From Yarrowia lipolytica (lineage: Eukaryota; Ascomycota; Dipodascomycetes; Dipodascales): a DNA stretch of 64,000 nt. The notes under the pieces are model-generated. The model searched no databases and had not been told where the DNA came from. It saw only the letters and a list, made by a program, of their open reading frames with translations. Location: positions 1,302,001-1,366,000 of the forward strand of contig NC_090773.1 in NCBI RefSeq assembly GCF_001761485.1, written 5' to 3'. The position numbers and the translations under genes are program-made. Positions 23,048 to 34,845 of this stretch are shown here, piece by piece (within the stretch, counting starts at the first letter, position 1; every line of letters begins with the position of its first letter).

Positions 23048-23371
23048 ATTTGTTAGTTATATATGATGAATGAACGATTATGTATATTGATTGACATTGT
23101 GTTGCTGTAAGATAACGTTATCTTGCATAACGAGGAGTGCGGAGTGACTTCTAGTCACGTGATCTAAGGCGATGGCTTGGATCGTTCACAAATGAGTAGT
23201 ACTATTCTTTTTTCATCCCGCTTTACCCGCCGCCTTAGCCTCCTAACAATATCTCACACTCCGAACCAAGTAAGCCCAGTGCTTAAACCTAAACAGAGTC
23301 CGTTTTTTAGTCCAACAAAACACCATACCAAACTGCAAACAGTACACAGGCAGCAAGTCCAGCGACAGGCA

Positions 23372-23956
23372 ATGTCCGGGACACCGCTTTCTGTCCACAG
23401 CTCTGCATCGACGCCCGAATCGCGCATGCTCACCATTAACGACACAGACACAGACAACTCGTCCCAGCCACTGTACATTGACTCCGGAGACGAAGAAACG
23501 CACAATGTGATTGATCTGGATGCCTCCGACGCCTCCGATTACGACAGCAACGACGACGACGGGCTCGATCTGTCGGCTCCTCCGCCAGATCAACACAGCA
23601 AGTTGCGCGAGGTCAAGTGTCCGATTTGCCTCGAGCCGCCAGATCGGCTTTGTGTCACGGAATGCGGCCATCTCTACTGCGGGGACTGCGTGTTCAAGGC
23701 TCTTTCTTCGGGGGTTCGGGCCTCTGATTCGGTGGGGGAGTGCAGTATTTGCCGCAAGTCTGTCGTCTACAAGAACGTTGTGTTTCTAGAGACCAGAATG
23801 GGCCCTCTACTCAAGGACGACGACGACGAGTACGAAACGGACGACTCCATCGAAGACGACCGCAATGTCAAGGTGCAAAAGATGCACGAATCACTAACCT
23901 ATGATCTGGACGAGGTGGACACTCTGGATCTGACTCCGTCCTTGCCGGACGCGTAA
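23372..23956 (+). CDS. RING-finger protein, SUMO-targeted ubiquitin ligase-like (Slx8/RNF4 type)
   Basis: A 194-aa protein from ATG 23372, which follows a C/A-rich leader. In-frame ATGs at 23177 and 23192 would add about 60-65 residues. The C3HC4 RING lies at residues 83-127: Cys83, Cys86, Cys98, His100, Cys103, Cys106, Cys124, Cys127. Before it are hydrophobic-acidic motifs LYIDSGDEE (34-42) and VIDLDASD (46-53) that look like SUMO-interaction motifs. This layout is that of STUbLs such as Slx8/RNF4, which ubiquitylate sumoylated proteins at damaged DNA. The acidic tail after the RING is unusual. No intron is needed. The E3 function is well supported; STUbL activity is an inference. Confidence 0.8.
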   Translation: MSGTPLSVHSSASTPESRMLTINDTDTDNSSQPLYIDSGDEETHNVIDLDASDASDYDSNDDDGLDLSAPPPDQHSKLREVKCPICLEPPDRLCVTECGHLYCGDCVFKALSSGVRASDSVGECSICRKSVVYKNVVFLETRMGPLLKDDDDEYETDDSIEDDRNVKVQKMHESLTYDLDEVDTLDLTPSLPDA

Positions 23957-25187
23957 CGGACTTATCATGAACATGGATGCTTCTCATAGACAATTTATTT
24001 ATTCACGCGCGAGAAACAGGCATCTGTACGAGAGCTATGAATGTGTTCCTTGTGAGCTACACTTGGCTACCAGTGGTACAGTAGAAAGGAGGAGCGGGTG
24101 GGTCATGAAGGTAAGTAAGGGGATGGCCTAGGAGGCAATACGTAGTGATTTCTTGAGCCGAGTCTGAATGATTGCCTTTGGCTGTAGGCACAACGAAGCA
24201 AGACTGCTTCCCACTTCATACTGCAACGTGTGGAATACAAAAAGGAAGGAAATTTCCTTACAGCTAAAGTCTCGCAGCATGACAGCTCCAGAAGTGCACT
24301 GGAGTGATTGTGCATCTATCGAGAGTATCAGTGGAAACACCCTGGAATCTCTGCTCGGGGGGTTGAACCAAGACGGTTCGCATTCATAGTTGCTACCTAT
24401 GCACTTGATAGTGCGGAAGTGAAGAACCTGAAGCAAGGAGAGTGAGGGGAAGCAGGAACATGTGTCTGAGTGTCTGTACTTCAGAGATGGACATAGGATG
24501 AAGCGAAGTTATGAGAGAGTCCCACAGTGTGGGCAAGGCTTGCATGAGAAAGGACCTTGATGGCCATGTTCTAATTGATGGCAAGTTTTGTGGGTCATGG
24601 ACATAGGTTGGGGATGGGAGCGGCTATATGCATTCTCACTGAACTAATGTTTCCTGAGATTCAGATCTCCAAGGACTTGATTCAGACTTATCTTTATTGC
24701 AAGGTCTAGACGTCCAAGTGCGACGGAATAACTTACAGAAACAGGCACAGGAAGATGAAGGAGACCAAGAACCTAATATGATATGTTGTAGAGCTTTTAT
24801 CCTCCAATGTGGCACCATAAGGCGGTCATCTTAGATCTTCCTCGCCCAATACTAATGCTATAACCTGTGCTTTGATTGTGGCGGCAGAGAGCTATTGAAG
24901 GATCTTTCCATACAAGCGTTCTGTCGCCGGATGTTCGACAAGCGATTTAGATCTGCAATATAAGTGTAACATATATACTGCAATCAATTCTGCTGATGGA
25001 ACTGCGAGTGGTAAGTGATCATTTGGTGAGATGAGCTTCGAGAGCCCAAATACTGTATGTAGGCTATCAATTGACCTTTCAAACATTCTACACTAACGAA
25101 ACTCTAGAAATATTGGACATTCCAAGTCGATTACGTACTCATGTGACATTTATGACTCAGTTTATATCCCCAACAGCTAATCCCGCA
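23957..25187. other. gene-poor AT-richer spacer
   Basis: After the RING gene no supported gene appears. This is the start of a 2.6-kb island without protein genes that later carries a 5S gene, a tRNA fragment and a tRNA. Confidence 0.45.
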
Positions 25188-25308
25188 AGTTGCGGCCATA
25201 TCCTGGTGAAAATACGGGAATCCTATCCGATCAGCCATAGTCAAGCACCAGAGAGCCTAGTTAGTATTGTAGTGGGAGACCATACGAGAATCCTAGGTGC
25301 TGCAATTC
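25188..25308 (+). rRNA. 5S rRNA gene (dispersed copy)
   Basis: A 121-nt match to the fungal 5S form: AGTTGCGGCCATATCC at the 5' end, CCGATCAGCC in loop A/B, GTAGTGGGAGACCATACGAG in the internal control region and GGTGCTGCAAT at the 3' end. Helix II (CTGGTG/CACCAG) and helix IV (CCTAG/CTAGG) pair perfectly, although their sequences differ from S. cerevisiae, so the changes compensate. Helix III is weaker: the segment after TACGG differs from the copy at 1340-1462. A T5 terminator follows at 25312. No tRNA precedes it, so it is a lone 5S gene. Dispersed 5S genes are known for Y. lipolytica. Confidence 0.82.
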
Positions 25309-26244
25309 CACTTTTTGCATGCCAAATCGTCTTCCCTTTTGGCACTATTTCTTCTCTCTGTGATGTCTCCAACCTCTCCACTCAAATAGCCACCGAAGAA
25401 GCTATGATGGCGGTTTCAGCTGCCTGAAAAAGCAAGTCAACCTACAATTTGCCCCCTTTATATGATACATAATGTCACTGTATCTATTAATTCGAAGCTT
25501 CCCTTAAAATCTTAGAGATATATTCTTCAATCGTACATGAATCATTCTTGATTTTTATCTCATATTGATATAAGCTCTCTGTATAGACATCTTGTCTCAA
25601 GGTCCCATGGAGATGTATATTGAAGATATAGATGTGTTTGAGAAGCGACAGATTTCAGAAGAGCAGTCTGAAACAGTTTTTCCGCCGTTATTGACCTCAA
25701 TGAAGCTTTGATCCAGTGTCTGTATACTCTTGAGACAAACCCAGTCCCTGTCTGTTCCCTATCATGCACCTAGTATGCATATCCGATGCACATCCGATGG
25801 AGTTATTTTTGTCCACGGGCAATCCGCCTAGGAGAAATGTGCTCGGCCAGAGATATATAAAGCCGCTCAATATCTTGATTTTTTTCTATTATCAGAAGCT
25901 AGCCATTTCAGTCTTAGTCATTCTGAAGGAGAAATATGTCTTTTGGTAGCCTGCTGAGCTCTCTGGCCTGATATATATCGACCGACATTCAGTTACCAGC
26001 CAGCTGTCTTCAACAAGGACTGAAATATCTGGTTGAGTCGTTTGAATGAATATGATTCTAACATATACCGGTAGAGGCTACAAGCGGTTGAATACTTGCA
26101 TGCTGTTGAATGCAATTTTTTTTTTATTCTAATGATTCATTACAGCTATATACCTAGTAAGCCGGGTTTTTTTTTTTTTTTTCATGTTAAAAAAAATCAT
26201 AATTCATCTACCAACGTTTCAACACTTTATTTATTTCAGTTGTA
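25309..26244. other. AT-rich spacer
   Basis: No gene seen. It includes long T runs (for example 26167-26182) and one stretch of repeated T-rich blocks; otherwise nothing is recognisable. Confidence 0.4.
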
Positions 26245-26268
26245 GGCATCCTGGCCGAGCGGTTAAGG
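26245..26268 (+). pseudogene. 5' end of a tRNA-Ser gene (truncated)
   Basis: The 24 bases are identical to the first 24 bases of the tRNA-Ser(AGA) at 3644-3667, covering the 5' acceptor strand and D arm with its A box. After that the sequence diverges completely: no anticodon arm, B box or 3' acceptor follows. It is a broken tRNA, and no Pol III product is expected. Confidence 0.7.
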
Positions 26269-26511
26269 TTGTTGGTGGTTTCCGTGGTAGTGAATCCATG
26301 GCTAACAGATCCAAGAAATCATATCAATTCGGTTTCATGTCTTATCCAGACTCCGAGGTTGGTTTAGTTTGTTCTCATAATAGATCGTAGACGGTGTAAT
26401 TCGGATAGGGATCATGAATATGATTCGTGTGTGTCGTGTTTGAGTCTTTGCGCCATCTTTTGGAAAACTAGTCGATGTATTGGTTCAATCACTTTTCGAA
26501 TAACACTTCCC
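26269..26511. other. short spacer between tRNA relic and tRNA-Val
   Basis: Nothing recognisable beyond a short open frame of low quality. Confidence 0.3.
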
Positions 26512-26585
26512 GGTTTCTTGGTCTAGTTGGTCATGGCATCTGCTTAACACGCAGAACGTCGGCAGTTCGATCCTGCCAGAAATCA
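26512..26585 (+). tRNA. tRNA-Val (anticodon AAC)
   Basis: A 74-nt tRNA. The acceptor GGTTTCT pairs with AGAAATC, with one G-U. The D arm is GGTCTAGTTGGTCATGGC. The anticodon stem TCTGC/GCAGA closes loop TTAACAC, giving AAC. The T arm is GGCAGTTCGATCCTGCC and the discriminator is A. There is no intron. A T6 terminator follows directly. Confidence 0.95.
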
Positions 26586-26795
26586 CTTTTTTGTTCATCT
26601 CAGAAATGAATGGACAGGCTGTAACTCTCTACTAGCATTTTTTTTAGATCCGCTATTATTTGCACGTCTATTCGAGACGATGCTGCGCTTAGTTCATCTT
26701 TTAGTACTTGAAACAGTGTTCAGTGATCGACTTCAACACGGCCCACAAGAAGCCATATGTAGAATGCCATTAATACATACATAAATCTGTTACTT

Positions 26796-28338
26796 TTAAT
26801 CGAGTTGGGCAACCTTGACTTGCTGGCCGTCCTTCTTGGAAGACTCGACACAGGCCACAATGACGGCAAACTGGTGGAAGGCCTTTCGGGGGTTGCTGAC
26901 AACAAGAGACTTGTCCTTCTTCTCCACAGCCTCGAAGAAATTCTTGAACTCCGAGTCGACGGAGAAGTGCTTAGACTCCTCGACGGTGAAGACCTGGGGC
27001 TCGCCCATGTTGTTGGAGTCTGGACCAACCTGCAGAGTGACAGTGTCGGGAGAGCCAGGGGACCAGTCGTAGATAATAGAGCCCTCGGTACCGAAGATCT
27101 GCAGAGAGTTGGTCTTCTTGATGGCTCCGAAAGTAGATCCGTAGGTGAAGGTTCCAAACACACCGTTCTCGAACTTGAAGGAGGCTGACAGAACATCGAC
27201 ATCTCCGGAAGTCTCTCTCAGCTGGGTGGTGTAGGCATTAACCTGGGCAACCTTGCTCTGGAGACACTCGGTGACGACGGTGACCTGGTGAACACCTCCG
27301 TCAGAAAGGTAGCCTCCAACGTGCTCTGGGTTGAGTCTCCAGGCGGTGGCAGCGTACTTGTTGGAAGGGTTGTAGGCTCCGGTTCCCTGGAAGATAAAAG
27401 AGACGGGCTTTCCGATCTTGGAGATCAACTCCTGGACCTTGGCAACACCTTTGTGGTAGACGTACTGCTCGAGAACAATGACAGGGATGGGAGAAGCGTC
27501 AGTGAGTTCAACGACCTTCTTGGCCTCGTCCAGAGAAGCAGCAATGGGCTTCTCGAACGACACGGGCTTGCCAGCGTCCAGGGCAAGCTTGAGGTTGGCG
27601 TAGTTGTGCTGCACGGGGAGGAGCATATCAACTACATCGACCTTGGGGTTCTTGAGCAAAGCATCGAAGGTGGGCTCGACGGTGACTTCGTGGCCAGACT
27701 GTTTGGCATGGGTAGCAAAGTCCTCGGCCTTGGAAGAAGTTCGGTTAAAGGCAGCAACCACTTTCGCATCTACGGTGGTCAGGGCAGGCAGATGTGCGTC
27801 CTTGGCAAAAATCTGCGTTAGTAATTAATAGATGTCATGCCAGCGCATGAGTTTGCATTTTCTGGGTCCATGATGTGATGCGGGTTGGAGACGCAGGACA
27901 ATGGCAGTTGTTTGAGAGCAACGCGACAGAGACAAGAGGCTGTGCAAGGGCTTTGCATGAGATGGAAAAGATATGAAAATCCTAGGCACGGTGCGCGTCG
28001 GAGATCAGCAATATCACATGGTCTGATGCTTATCTCCATGGGGTTAGGACCGAAACGGCAAAAAGATCCCCAACAAACACAAAAGATCCATAGCAATGCT
28101 TGCACGTCTTTTTGGACAAGGTTGGCAGATTCATGGTGCAAACTCCACCGGCAGAATTCACAAAGCAGCAGAATGGGTGCACTGTGGCCGTGAGAAAGTT
28201 GGGACGGTGGCAGCAACTCGTCGTCGACATGTTTGCTTTTTTCCCTGAGCAAGAAGGGGGTCGTCGAACAGGAGTGAAACTTGTCGTGTCCATCGCACTT
28301 AGATCAGATACACTCACCTCAGCTCTGAAGCCTGACAT
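26796..28338 (-). CDS. Gfo/Idh/MocA-family oxidoreductase, YMR315W-like, probably spliced
   Basis: Exon 2 (27812-26796) encodes 338 residues that closely follow the family, and S. cerevisiae YMR315W in particular. Landmarks are IFAKDAHLPAL, VVAAFNRTSSKAEDF, VDVVDMLLPVQ, the catalytic-region motif KPVSFEKPIAASL (its EKP is the hallmark) and WRLNPEHVGGYLSDGGVHQ. The acceptor is CTAACGCAG at 27821-27813. The only good donor upstream is GTGAGT at 28317, after a 7-codon exon MSGFRAE (28338-28318). This gives 345 aa but omits the NAD(P)-binding GxGxxG, which should stand just before IFAKD. I found no micro-exon supplying it. Either the first exon is wrong or the N-terminus is unusual. Substrate unknown; NADP use is likely. 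Confidence 0.78.
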
Positions 28339-30572
28339 CAGCAAGAGAGGGTGGTAGATAGGATATGATCGAGGACCATAGCGGGATGGGAAAAATAAAT
28401 GTACGCGTCTGGATCAATGATGCATCTGTCTGTGTTCGCATACCAGGTCTGATCTCGTCTGCCACCGAATCGCTCCTCAGCGTGTTTCTCTTCTCTTCGC
28501 TTCTCACCCCGGACTCAGCTTGAAAAAACCATGCTGCCACGTCGTTGCCACTCAAATTTTCCGTCTCAAACACATCAATATTCGCCGCGCAACGTCAATT
28601 GAACCCAGAAAATCGAGTCGTGAGTCTTTTTATTCGTCATGCAGACCAACCCACTTTTTTTTTTTATCCGATTGGATCCCCTGTTCTTCTTCAACAAAAC
28701 AAACCCGCTCAATCAGCTTCGATCCTGGCTGTAATGAGCGTATTGCTGGTCTGATCCGATCTCCGCAGTCGTCGTTTTATACTCACTCCGGTTCCGAGAA
28801 TTCCAACGTTGACCATGATGTGTGTGTCGCGAAATGTCCTGTTGACAATGTGTAAATGAAAGAGTTTATCCGCCACGAATAAGACGGATAAATGGGCGGG
28901 GTAAAAAGGCAGTAAGCGAAAGGCTCACGTGATTCCTGCTCTCTGTGGCGCGGAGTGCATTAGTGCACAATCTCCTGAAACCTTATTACACACTCTCTCC
29001 GAAAGCGGAAACCTATCTCCGAAACCCCTTACACCTCGCTAAAACCTTGTTGTCTTTTGTGGCAAATAGTTGGGCCCGTCCGTTTGAGGCTAAATAAGGT
29101 TTGGTAAGTCACGTGACCCGACTATTTGGATAGCTCCAAACCACGTTGACGGGGCACTATACCCGACGTGCATTCCATCATGCTCTCGCCTACGATACCC
29201 CAACCTCAGAGTATTTGACTACCGGCGTTTACAAGGGCCTACTACCATGGCCTCTCGGTGTGGGTGGAGCAACTTTTGCAGACACAAAGAAAGGCGGTCT
29301 TTTTTCTGCCTCTGGGTCTAAGTTGACGACAAGTGTGGTGCCATGTTGTGCGTGGTGTTGTGTGGGGGAAGGGCAGAATCAGTTGTTGATTACAACATCG
29401 CCAGGTTGCGGTGGAGAGCTGTTTCTGTTTTGTTTACGCACAGCACTACATACGGCTGGCGACACTCGCACGGGACTCAAACTTGTCTTGTCTCTTGTGC
29501 CTGTCTTTTGAAACAGACGCTACAGTTGGACAATCATGCACGCTCTTTTTCCCTTTTTCCCACAACTGGACAGCCCCCCCTGGACACATGCAAACCTGTT
29601 GTTTTGACAGCAATACGTCGTGCCGCAGCGAAGATCTGGAGTCTATTAAAAGCCGCACTAACCATTTGGGATATACGTTGTCACTGCGCCGTGGGGGGCT
29701 CTTGTGTGAGCCCGCAGGAGTGAGCAAAGATACACATCTATGCACTCTGCAAACACTGTCTTGCTCGGTTGCCCACCTATACCTCTTTGGGACCCAAGGA
29801 GCCGGCTTTCAGCCCTACCTCCAGCCCCACGGCTCTGCAATGCGAACCTGTGTGAGCGTAAATCGGGCCGAATACATGCCTTTCCGTGTCCCTGATTCAG
29901 ATGGTGTCTTTTGTGTTTTCACTGTTTGTTTGTCGCTGTTTCAAGGCCACTGCGGACAGTTGGCCGTGCTACCGACGCCAGTATCTCTCGCCAGAGACGG
30001 ATACAGACACAAACAAGCAGTTGCTGCTGCGTTTGTGAGACACGCCAACAAAAGCACGTTACAAGGACTCCTCTTGCTATACCCACGAGATTTAAGTGCA
30101 AGATACGAGACGTCTTTCCAGATGCGTAAATCTACGTCGCTGGAACCGCGGTATGGGCTATGTTCTCATTTCCGAAACACTGTTGCCTTCAAAAGTTTTG
30201 GAATTTGCCCTGCAACAAATTCTCACGGTCCAACAAGACTCTGTGCCCGGAATCTCGCTTACGACCACCCCCCGTCGAACAAAGTACAACCACACGAACT
30301 CAACTGGACAAAGCTAAATTTAGGAGTGAGTATTGCAAGCGAGGTAAACAAGGACCATGGGCAGTTAAGGGTGATGTGGCAAGATAAACATGACAATCGT
30401 ACGTTTCATCGTTCGAGTGCTACGAGTACCATGTCTACAACAGTGTGTACGACAATCTGACCGGTACTGTCTGTAATGCATCTATTTACGTCATCTTTCC
30501 TATTCTATGAATCCTCCTCTGGTAATAAAAACTTTTCTGTCTGTCTGTCTCTCTCTGTCTCTGTCTCTCTCT
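28339..30572. other. 2.2-kb spacer with one dubious long open frame
   Basis: No family resemblance. TCACGTGA palindromes lie at 28925-28932 and 29109-29116. An open frame near 29411-30460 (plus) has no good start context and a random, Cys-rich composition, so I do not call it a gene. A TCTG/CTCT microsatellite (30537-30575) abuts the 3' end of the next gene. Confidence 0.4.
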
Positions 30573-32186
30573 TCATGCTAGTGACAGCTTATGACACTCT
30601 GGCGCCACAAACTTGTGCCAGTCACTTTCTCCGTCTCTCAACCGGCTCTCACACTCCATATCTCGTACCTTCCAAATCCGTATGAGAGCCTCGTTGATCC
30701 GAGCTGAGTTACCCAGGGTATGGCGGTCCAACTCCTCAAAGGCAGGCAGAATAAATCCACGTCCCAGATTGCGCGACTCCAGGTCCTCGTCAAACGGCGA
30801 GAGCTGCGAAGCAGTCACAAATAGGGGCCATTGAAGACAGGTCCAGTGGTAGCCATGACCCAGAACAAACTTGGCGGCCTCCAGCACTAGACGCACCTTG
30901 CCACGAATGTAGTCGTGCTCTGGGCCATGTCGCAACAACGAGCACCGTAGGTATATCTGGGCAGCTACAGCCTTCATTTCCGCAACGGTGTGAAGAGCCA
31001 TGTCTGGCGACAGAGGTCCCGGCGACTCAATGATGGAAGCCAAATCCACCCCCTTGATGCTTCCAATCTCATTTTCCAGCTTCTGGGCTTTGGAAAACAG
31101 ATCCAAAATGTCGAGGTCCGGACTCAGGCGTTTCTCGCGAGACAAGTCGGCGGCGTCGGCGATCAACGCGGTGAGCTGCTCGGAGCAGCCCATCCACTCA
31201 TTGTGTTTGGTCGATTGTCGGTTCCACAGACTCGAGTCAAACAGCCCTTTCGAGCCGCAGGCGGTGCGACCCATCACGTCCTGATATGCAAAAAACTGAA
31301 TGCCCATGTGCAGCGCAGGGTCCTGGGACCCGTATGGCACTTCATTGATGTACCTCCATGCGGGGATGAGGTGCACCGTCCATATTTCGGCGCACCCGTC
31401 CGAAATCTCATAAATGCAGAGCAGTGTCATGGTCAACAGCACTGTGTGTGGCGGCGTGGCGGGCTGGGGGCGGGCGTGGGGGCGGGCCAGCTCTAGCTGC
31501 AGTAGCCGCAGCGCCTCGCTCTTGTACTTGATGGCCTCGATAATCCAATGAGGCTCGTCCCGCGCCAACATACAGGCCGCCACGGCCATGATGGCGTAGT
31601 GGAGGGCAGATCCCGGCAGCGCCAGCTTCAATATTGCCTCTGGCTGAAGTGGCATGGCGTACGTGTCGTTGTGTGAGTGTCGGACCAGATTGGGGTCCAG
31701 GTTCTGGGTGGAGCCCGAAACGGTACCATTGGAGCCCCTGGCCACGGAGCACGGGCTGAAGACAGCCGAGAAGCGGTAGACGAAGTAATGCAGAAAGTAG
31801 GCCTGGTGGTCGGCGTTTCTCTGCGGAACCTCCAGCGGGACCTCGAGCAGGCGGTTGAGGTGTGCGCTGGGCGAGTTCACCGAAACCTCCTTGGAGGCAA
31901 AGAGTTCGTCGCGAGGGCGCTGCTGGGGCACAAAGTCGGCGGAGAGCGTGTTGATGAAGTGTCTGACCGGGGGTGGGGGCTCGCTCTCTGAGCCCGACGA
32001 CGTGTTGGGTGTGTTCTGGTACAATTCATCCTCCATAAACTGTACTGCGACGCCGTACACACACTTTTCGCGGCGACGAATGCAATTTCCACATGCAGGT
32101 TTGGCTTCGTCGCACTTGACTTTGCGACGGCGACATTGGTGGCAGCCCGAGCGCGTTCGACGGAATTTTCGGGCAGCGTCGGCCAT
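30573..32186 (-). CDS. Zn2Cys6 fungal transcription factor
   Basis: A 537-aa regulator starting at ATG 32186. The Zn2Cys6 binuclear cluster is at residues 15-42: Cys15, Cys18, Cys25, Cys32, Cys35, Cys42, in the order C-x2-C-x6-C-x6-C-x2-C-x6-C, preceded by basic RKFRRTRS. The cluster resembles sterol-regulator types such as Upc2 (KCDEAKP). No leucine zipper is obvious. The middle contains helical repeats of the fungal-specific TF domain (LLTMTLLCIYEISDGC, LARDEPHWIIEAIKYKSEALRL). Upstream, a 135-nt 5'UTR intron is likely. Target genes are unknown; it is adjacent to the YMR315W-like oxidoreductase, in the same orientation, but with a 2.2-kb gap. Confidence 0.9.
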   Translation of the reverse strand: MADAARKFRRTRSGCHQCRRRKVKCDEAKPACGNCIRRREKCVYGVAVQFMEDELYQNTPNTSSGSESEPPPPVRHFINTLSADFVPQQRPRDELFASKEVSVNSPSAHLNRLLEVPLEVPQRNADHQAYFLHYFVYRFSAVFSPCSVARGSNGTVSGSTQNLDPNLVRHSHNDTYAMPLQPEAILKLALPGSALHYAIMAVAACMLARDEPHWIIEAIKYKSEALRLLQLELARPHARPQPATPPHTVLLTMTLLCIYEISDGCAEIWTVHLIPAWRYINEVPYGSQDPALHMGIQFFAYQDVMGRTACGSKGLFDSSLWNRQSTKHNEWMGCSEQLTALIADAADLSREKRLSPDLDILDLFSKAQKLENEIGSIKGVDLASIIESPGPLSPDMALHTVAEMKAVAAQIYLRCSLLRHGPEHDYIRGKVRLVLEAAKFVLGHGYHWTCLQWPLFVTASQLSPFDEDLESRNLGRGFILPAFEELDRHTLGNSARINEALIRIWKVRDMECESRLRDGESDWHKFVAPECHKLSLA

Positions 32187-32287
32187 GGGTTTTCGGTGAT
32201 GCAAAAGGGTGTGCGGCAGGTTGCAGCAGGGTATATGTTGAAAAGCAGAGGGTTTGTGGTTGTTTGGGTGACTGTAGAGTGTTTTGG

Positions 32288-32422
32288 CTGCGTTAGCGAG
32301 ATTACCCGAGGTTGTGGGGAGGTTGGAATTTGGAGCAAGTTTGTCCAGGTTCTTCTCCGCGCTGTGGGCGCCGGTAAGCGAGGATCCGAAACAGGATGCA
32401 CAGACAGGCTGCGAGTACTCAC
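32288..32422 (-). other. likely 5'UTR intron of the Zn2Cys6 gene
   Basis: On the minus strand a GTGAGT donor at 32422 and a CTAACGCAG acceptor ending at 32288 define a 135-nt intron, matching the other introns of the window. The acceptor lies about 100 bp upstream of the ATG at 32186. No in-frame ATG was seen in the upstream exon, so the intron seems purely untranslated. Confidence 0.55.
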
Positions 32423-34845
32423 GTATGTGTGCCTGGACTTGGGCAGGTGGGGGTCACACGGATCGGTGAGGTTGGCGATGGTGTTGGTTGGAGAATCGTG
32501 TGCGCAACAACCAGCAGCTTTATGGGGGTTCCGAAATCGCGGCTTCAGGCGCGGTAGATGACGTTATAATCTACTGTAATGCAAGCAGCTAGTGTGATGA
32601 CTGGGGTAGATGGCGTGGCTGTCACGTCTAGGGCGAATCCGCAGGAGACTGTGAGGTTTTGGTGTGGTCTGGGTAGCAGTAGCGGCGGCTAGTTGGTGTG
32701 TGCAAAAGCGCCTGTTGCAAAAAGGAGGATGGAGATGTCGGTTTGCCGAGTCTGAGGGGTCGATCCACGGCTGTCGGTGCAAGGGTTGTTGGTGGTATAG
32801 TCAGTGTCGAATTGATGGGCTTCATTCCGCCCTCCAACCGCCTCTGACATTATATACCAAGCTCGCTGCTGGCTCTTTTGTAGCTCACAGAGTCAGCAGA
32901 CAAGGTGCACCTGCTTGAAAGCTGTAGGCCACTCTATTTGCACCAAAGTGTAAAAAAGGCAAAGGCGAACCTCAGCATACTTTCCGCGAATCCACAGCTC
33001 CCTTGTTTTTGCCCTTTTTTTTGCCGCAGACCACCGCCGAAGGACTATCATCTGTGCATCGCTAACGTTGCAACTTAAACCAACGTTAACTCTCGAGTCA
33101 TACAACTTAACCCACCGCCAGTAGATAAAAAGGAAAAGGAGAAGAGAGAAAAGCACAAAAAAGATATACAGCACCGGGCCTCCGTGCATCAGTCAGTTGA
33201 TGGACACGCAGGGTGTACTGACGGGTTTCGTAGAGTTATGGTCGTGTAAATTGTCAACTATCGTCCCAGAGTCATTAACTACATACTTCAAGACAAGTAA
33301 ATCCGTATAGGAAGGACTTGCTCAATTGCAACATACGGGACCCTCCGAAAGTACATGGCCGAAAAGTACATGAATACTAAACCAACTATGACCCATTGCA
33401 TCCATGTTTCGGTCGTCCCCGGGTCGTGGTCCTACCGAACCCTTGTTAGTAGTGGTGTCGGCGACTGAGTCGGAGATTTCCCGGAGAAGTGTATAGTTGA
33501 AACGTCATCAAAAGACCCTTGCAGGTGTCTTCTGGCTGGTCACGTCAGCGTCCCAAACTCGGAGTCTGGTCTGGTGGAGTGCGAAGAGGGCCATTTTCCG
33601 GAGATACCGTTGCTTTCTGCGTCCTTCTTTGCCTGGAGGCCCTTGGCTCTCGGAGGGCGCAAACCCCAGCTGCACTGTCGTCTTGCTTTCCCACACTGGC
33701 TGTATCTTGTGCAAAAATGCAAAAATGTAAAAATGCAAAAAAATACAGTCCCGAAACTCTGTGTATATTGTGCACCTGCAGGTCAACTGTATTTCTGAAT
33801 AGCGTTTGAAACCCAACTCTAACGCTCAGTGTGTCAAAAAGTATGAGCGCGAATAAGTGTGATGACGAACGATACACTACTAACTTTTTGTCCACCAAGA
33901 AAGATTGGATTTGGTGTCGGTAGCAGCTGACAGAGACTTGGAAAATGGTCGTGGGGTCGTGTGCCTGGGCCACTGGCAAAGAGCCACAAATCCCGAAGAC
34001 GGAGACAAGCGTCTAGCTATAGTTGTGTTTTTTCTGCTCCTAAAGACCGTCATTTAGACCACCATTTAGTCCAATGCAACCCTATAACCGGAAATATATC
34101 TACGGCCCGCAACATGTATAAATGATGGGGATGGAGAAACTTGGCGCTGTCGATTCTGTTTGGTGCTGTCTATTTTTGTTTACGACTGTCATGACCGTTT
34201 CGTTTTTCTTCCGTTTCTCTTGTCTACTTCATTTCGCTTAACCCGACTACTGACAAAGTTGGTGGTCCGTTTCATAGCATTTGATAGGTTTCAGGCCATT
34301 CTTTTTACATATTAGTAGTTGTAGAAGGTCTGATCTTTTTCCGGCCAGGCTGGTGCCTTGGAATAGCTCCTCATGGTGTCAGCATACCACCCCGTTTTCT
34401 GTCAAACCTCTTTGTCCATGTCGAGGCTGTAGCTAGAAGGCACGGTAGTAGCCGTCGTGCTTCCATTTGCGTGACACTAACAGCAGCATGTCAGTCGCTA
34501 GTGCTAGACTAGCATTTACGAGTCCCCGGTCACACCAGTGGCGGGCGGATACGGTGGCTTCGGATCTTTTACGGGACCATTATAGTCGGCCCTTTTTCGG
34601 AGCATCTAGAACCTGGAGGATTTAGGAGAGTCATTCGAGCTTTGGCGAGCCTGAAGACTCAGGAGAGAGTCAATCAGGAGCCCAAGTAATAGTTAATCAA
34701 GTCTGTGTTCCTGCTTTTGCCTTGTACCGAACGCACACCGCAGTAGAGTGCACAAGACGCCTCCAGTGGCTAGCCACCTTATTTGTGTATTCTCCTTCCT
34801 CAACACTTGCACCTGTTTGACTGCAACCCCACTATTCGCCAGACA
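32423..34845. other. 2.4-kb spacer, no gene seen
   Basis: Contains the promoter of the zinc-cluster gene and then no convincing coding region. Some purine/pyrimidine-skewed patches occur; nothing else is recognised. Confidence 0.45.

Noticed and set aside
29411-30460. A 349-codon open frame upstream of the zinc-cluster gene
   Set aside because: It begins without an ATG, has random Cys-rich composition and no motif; kept only as a spacer remark.
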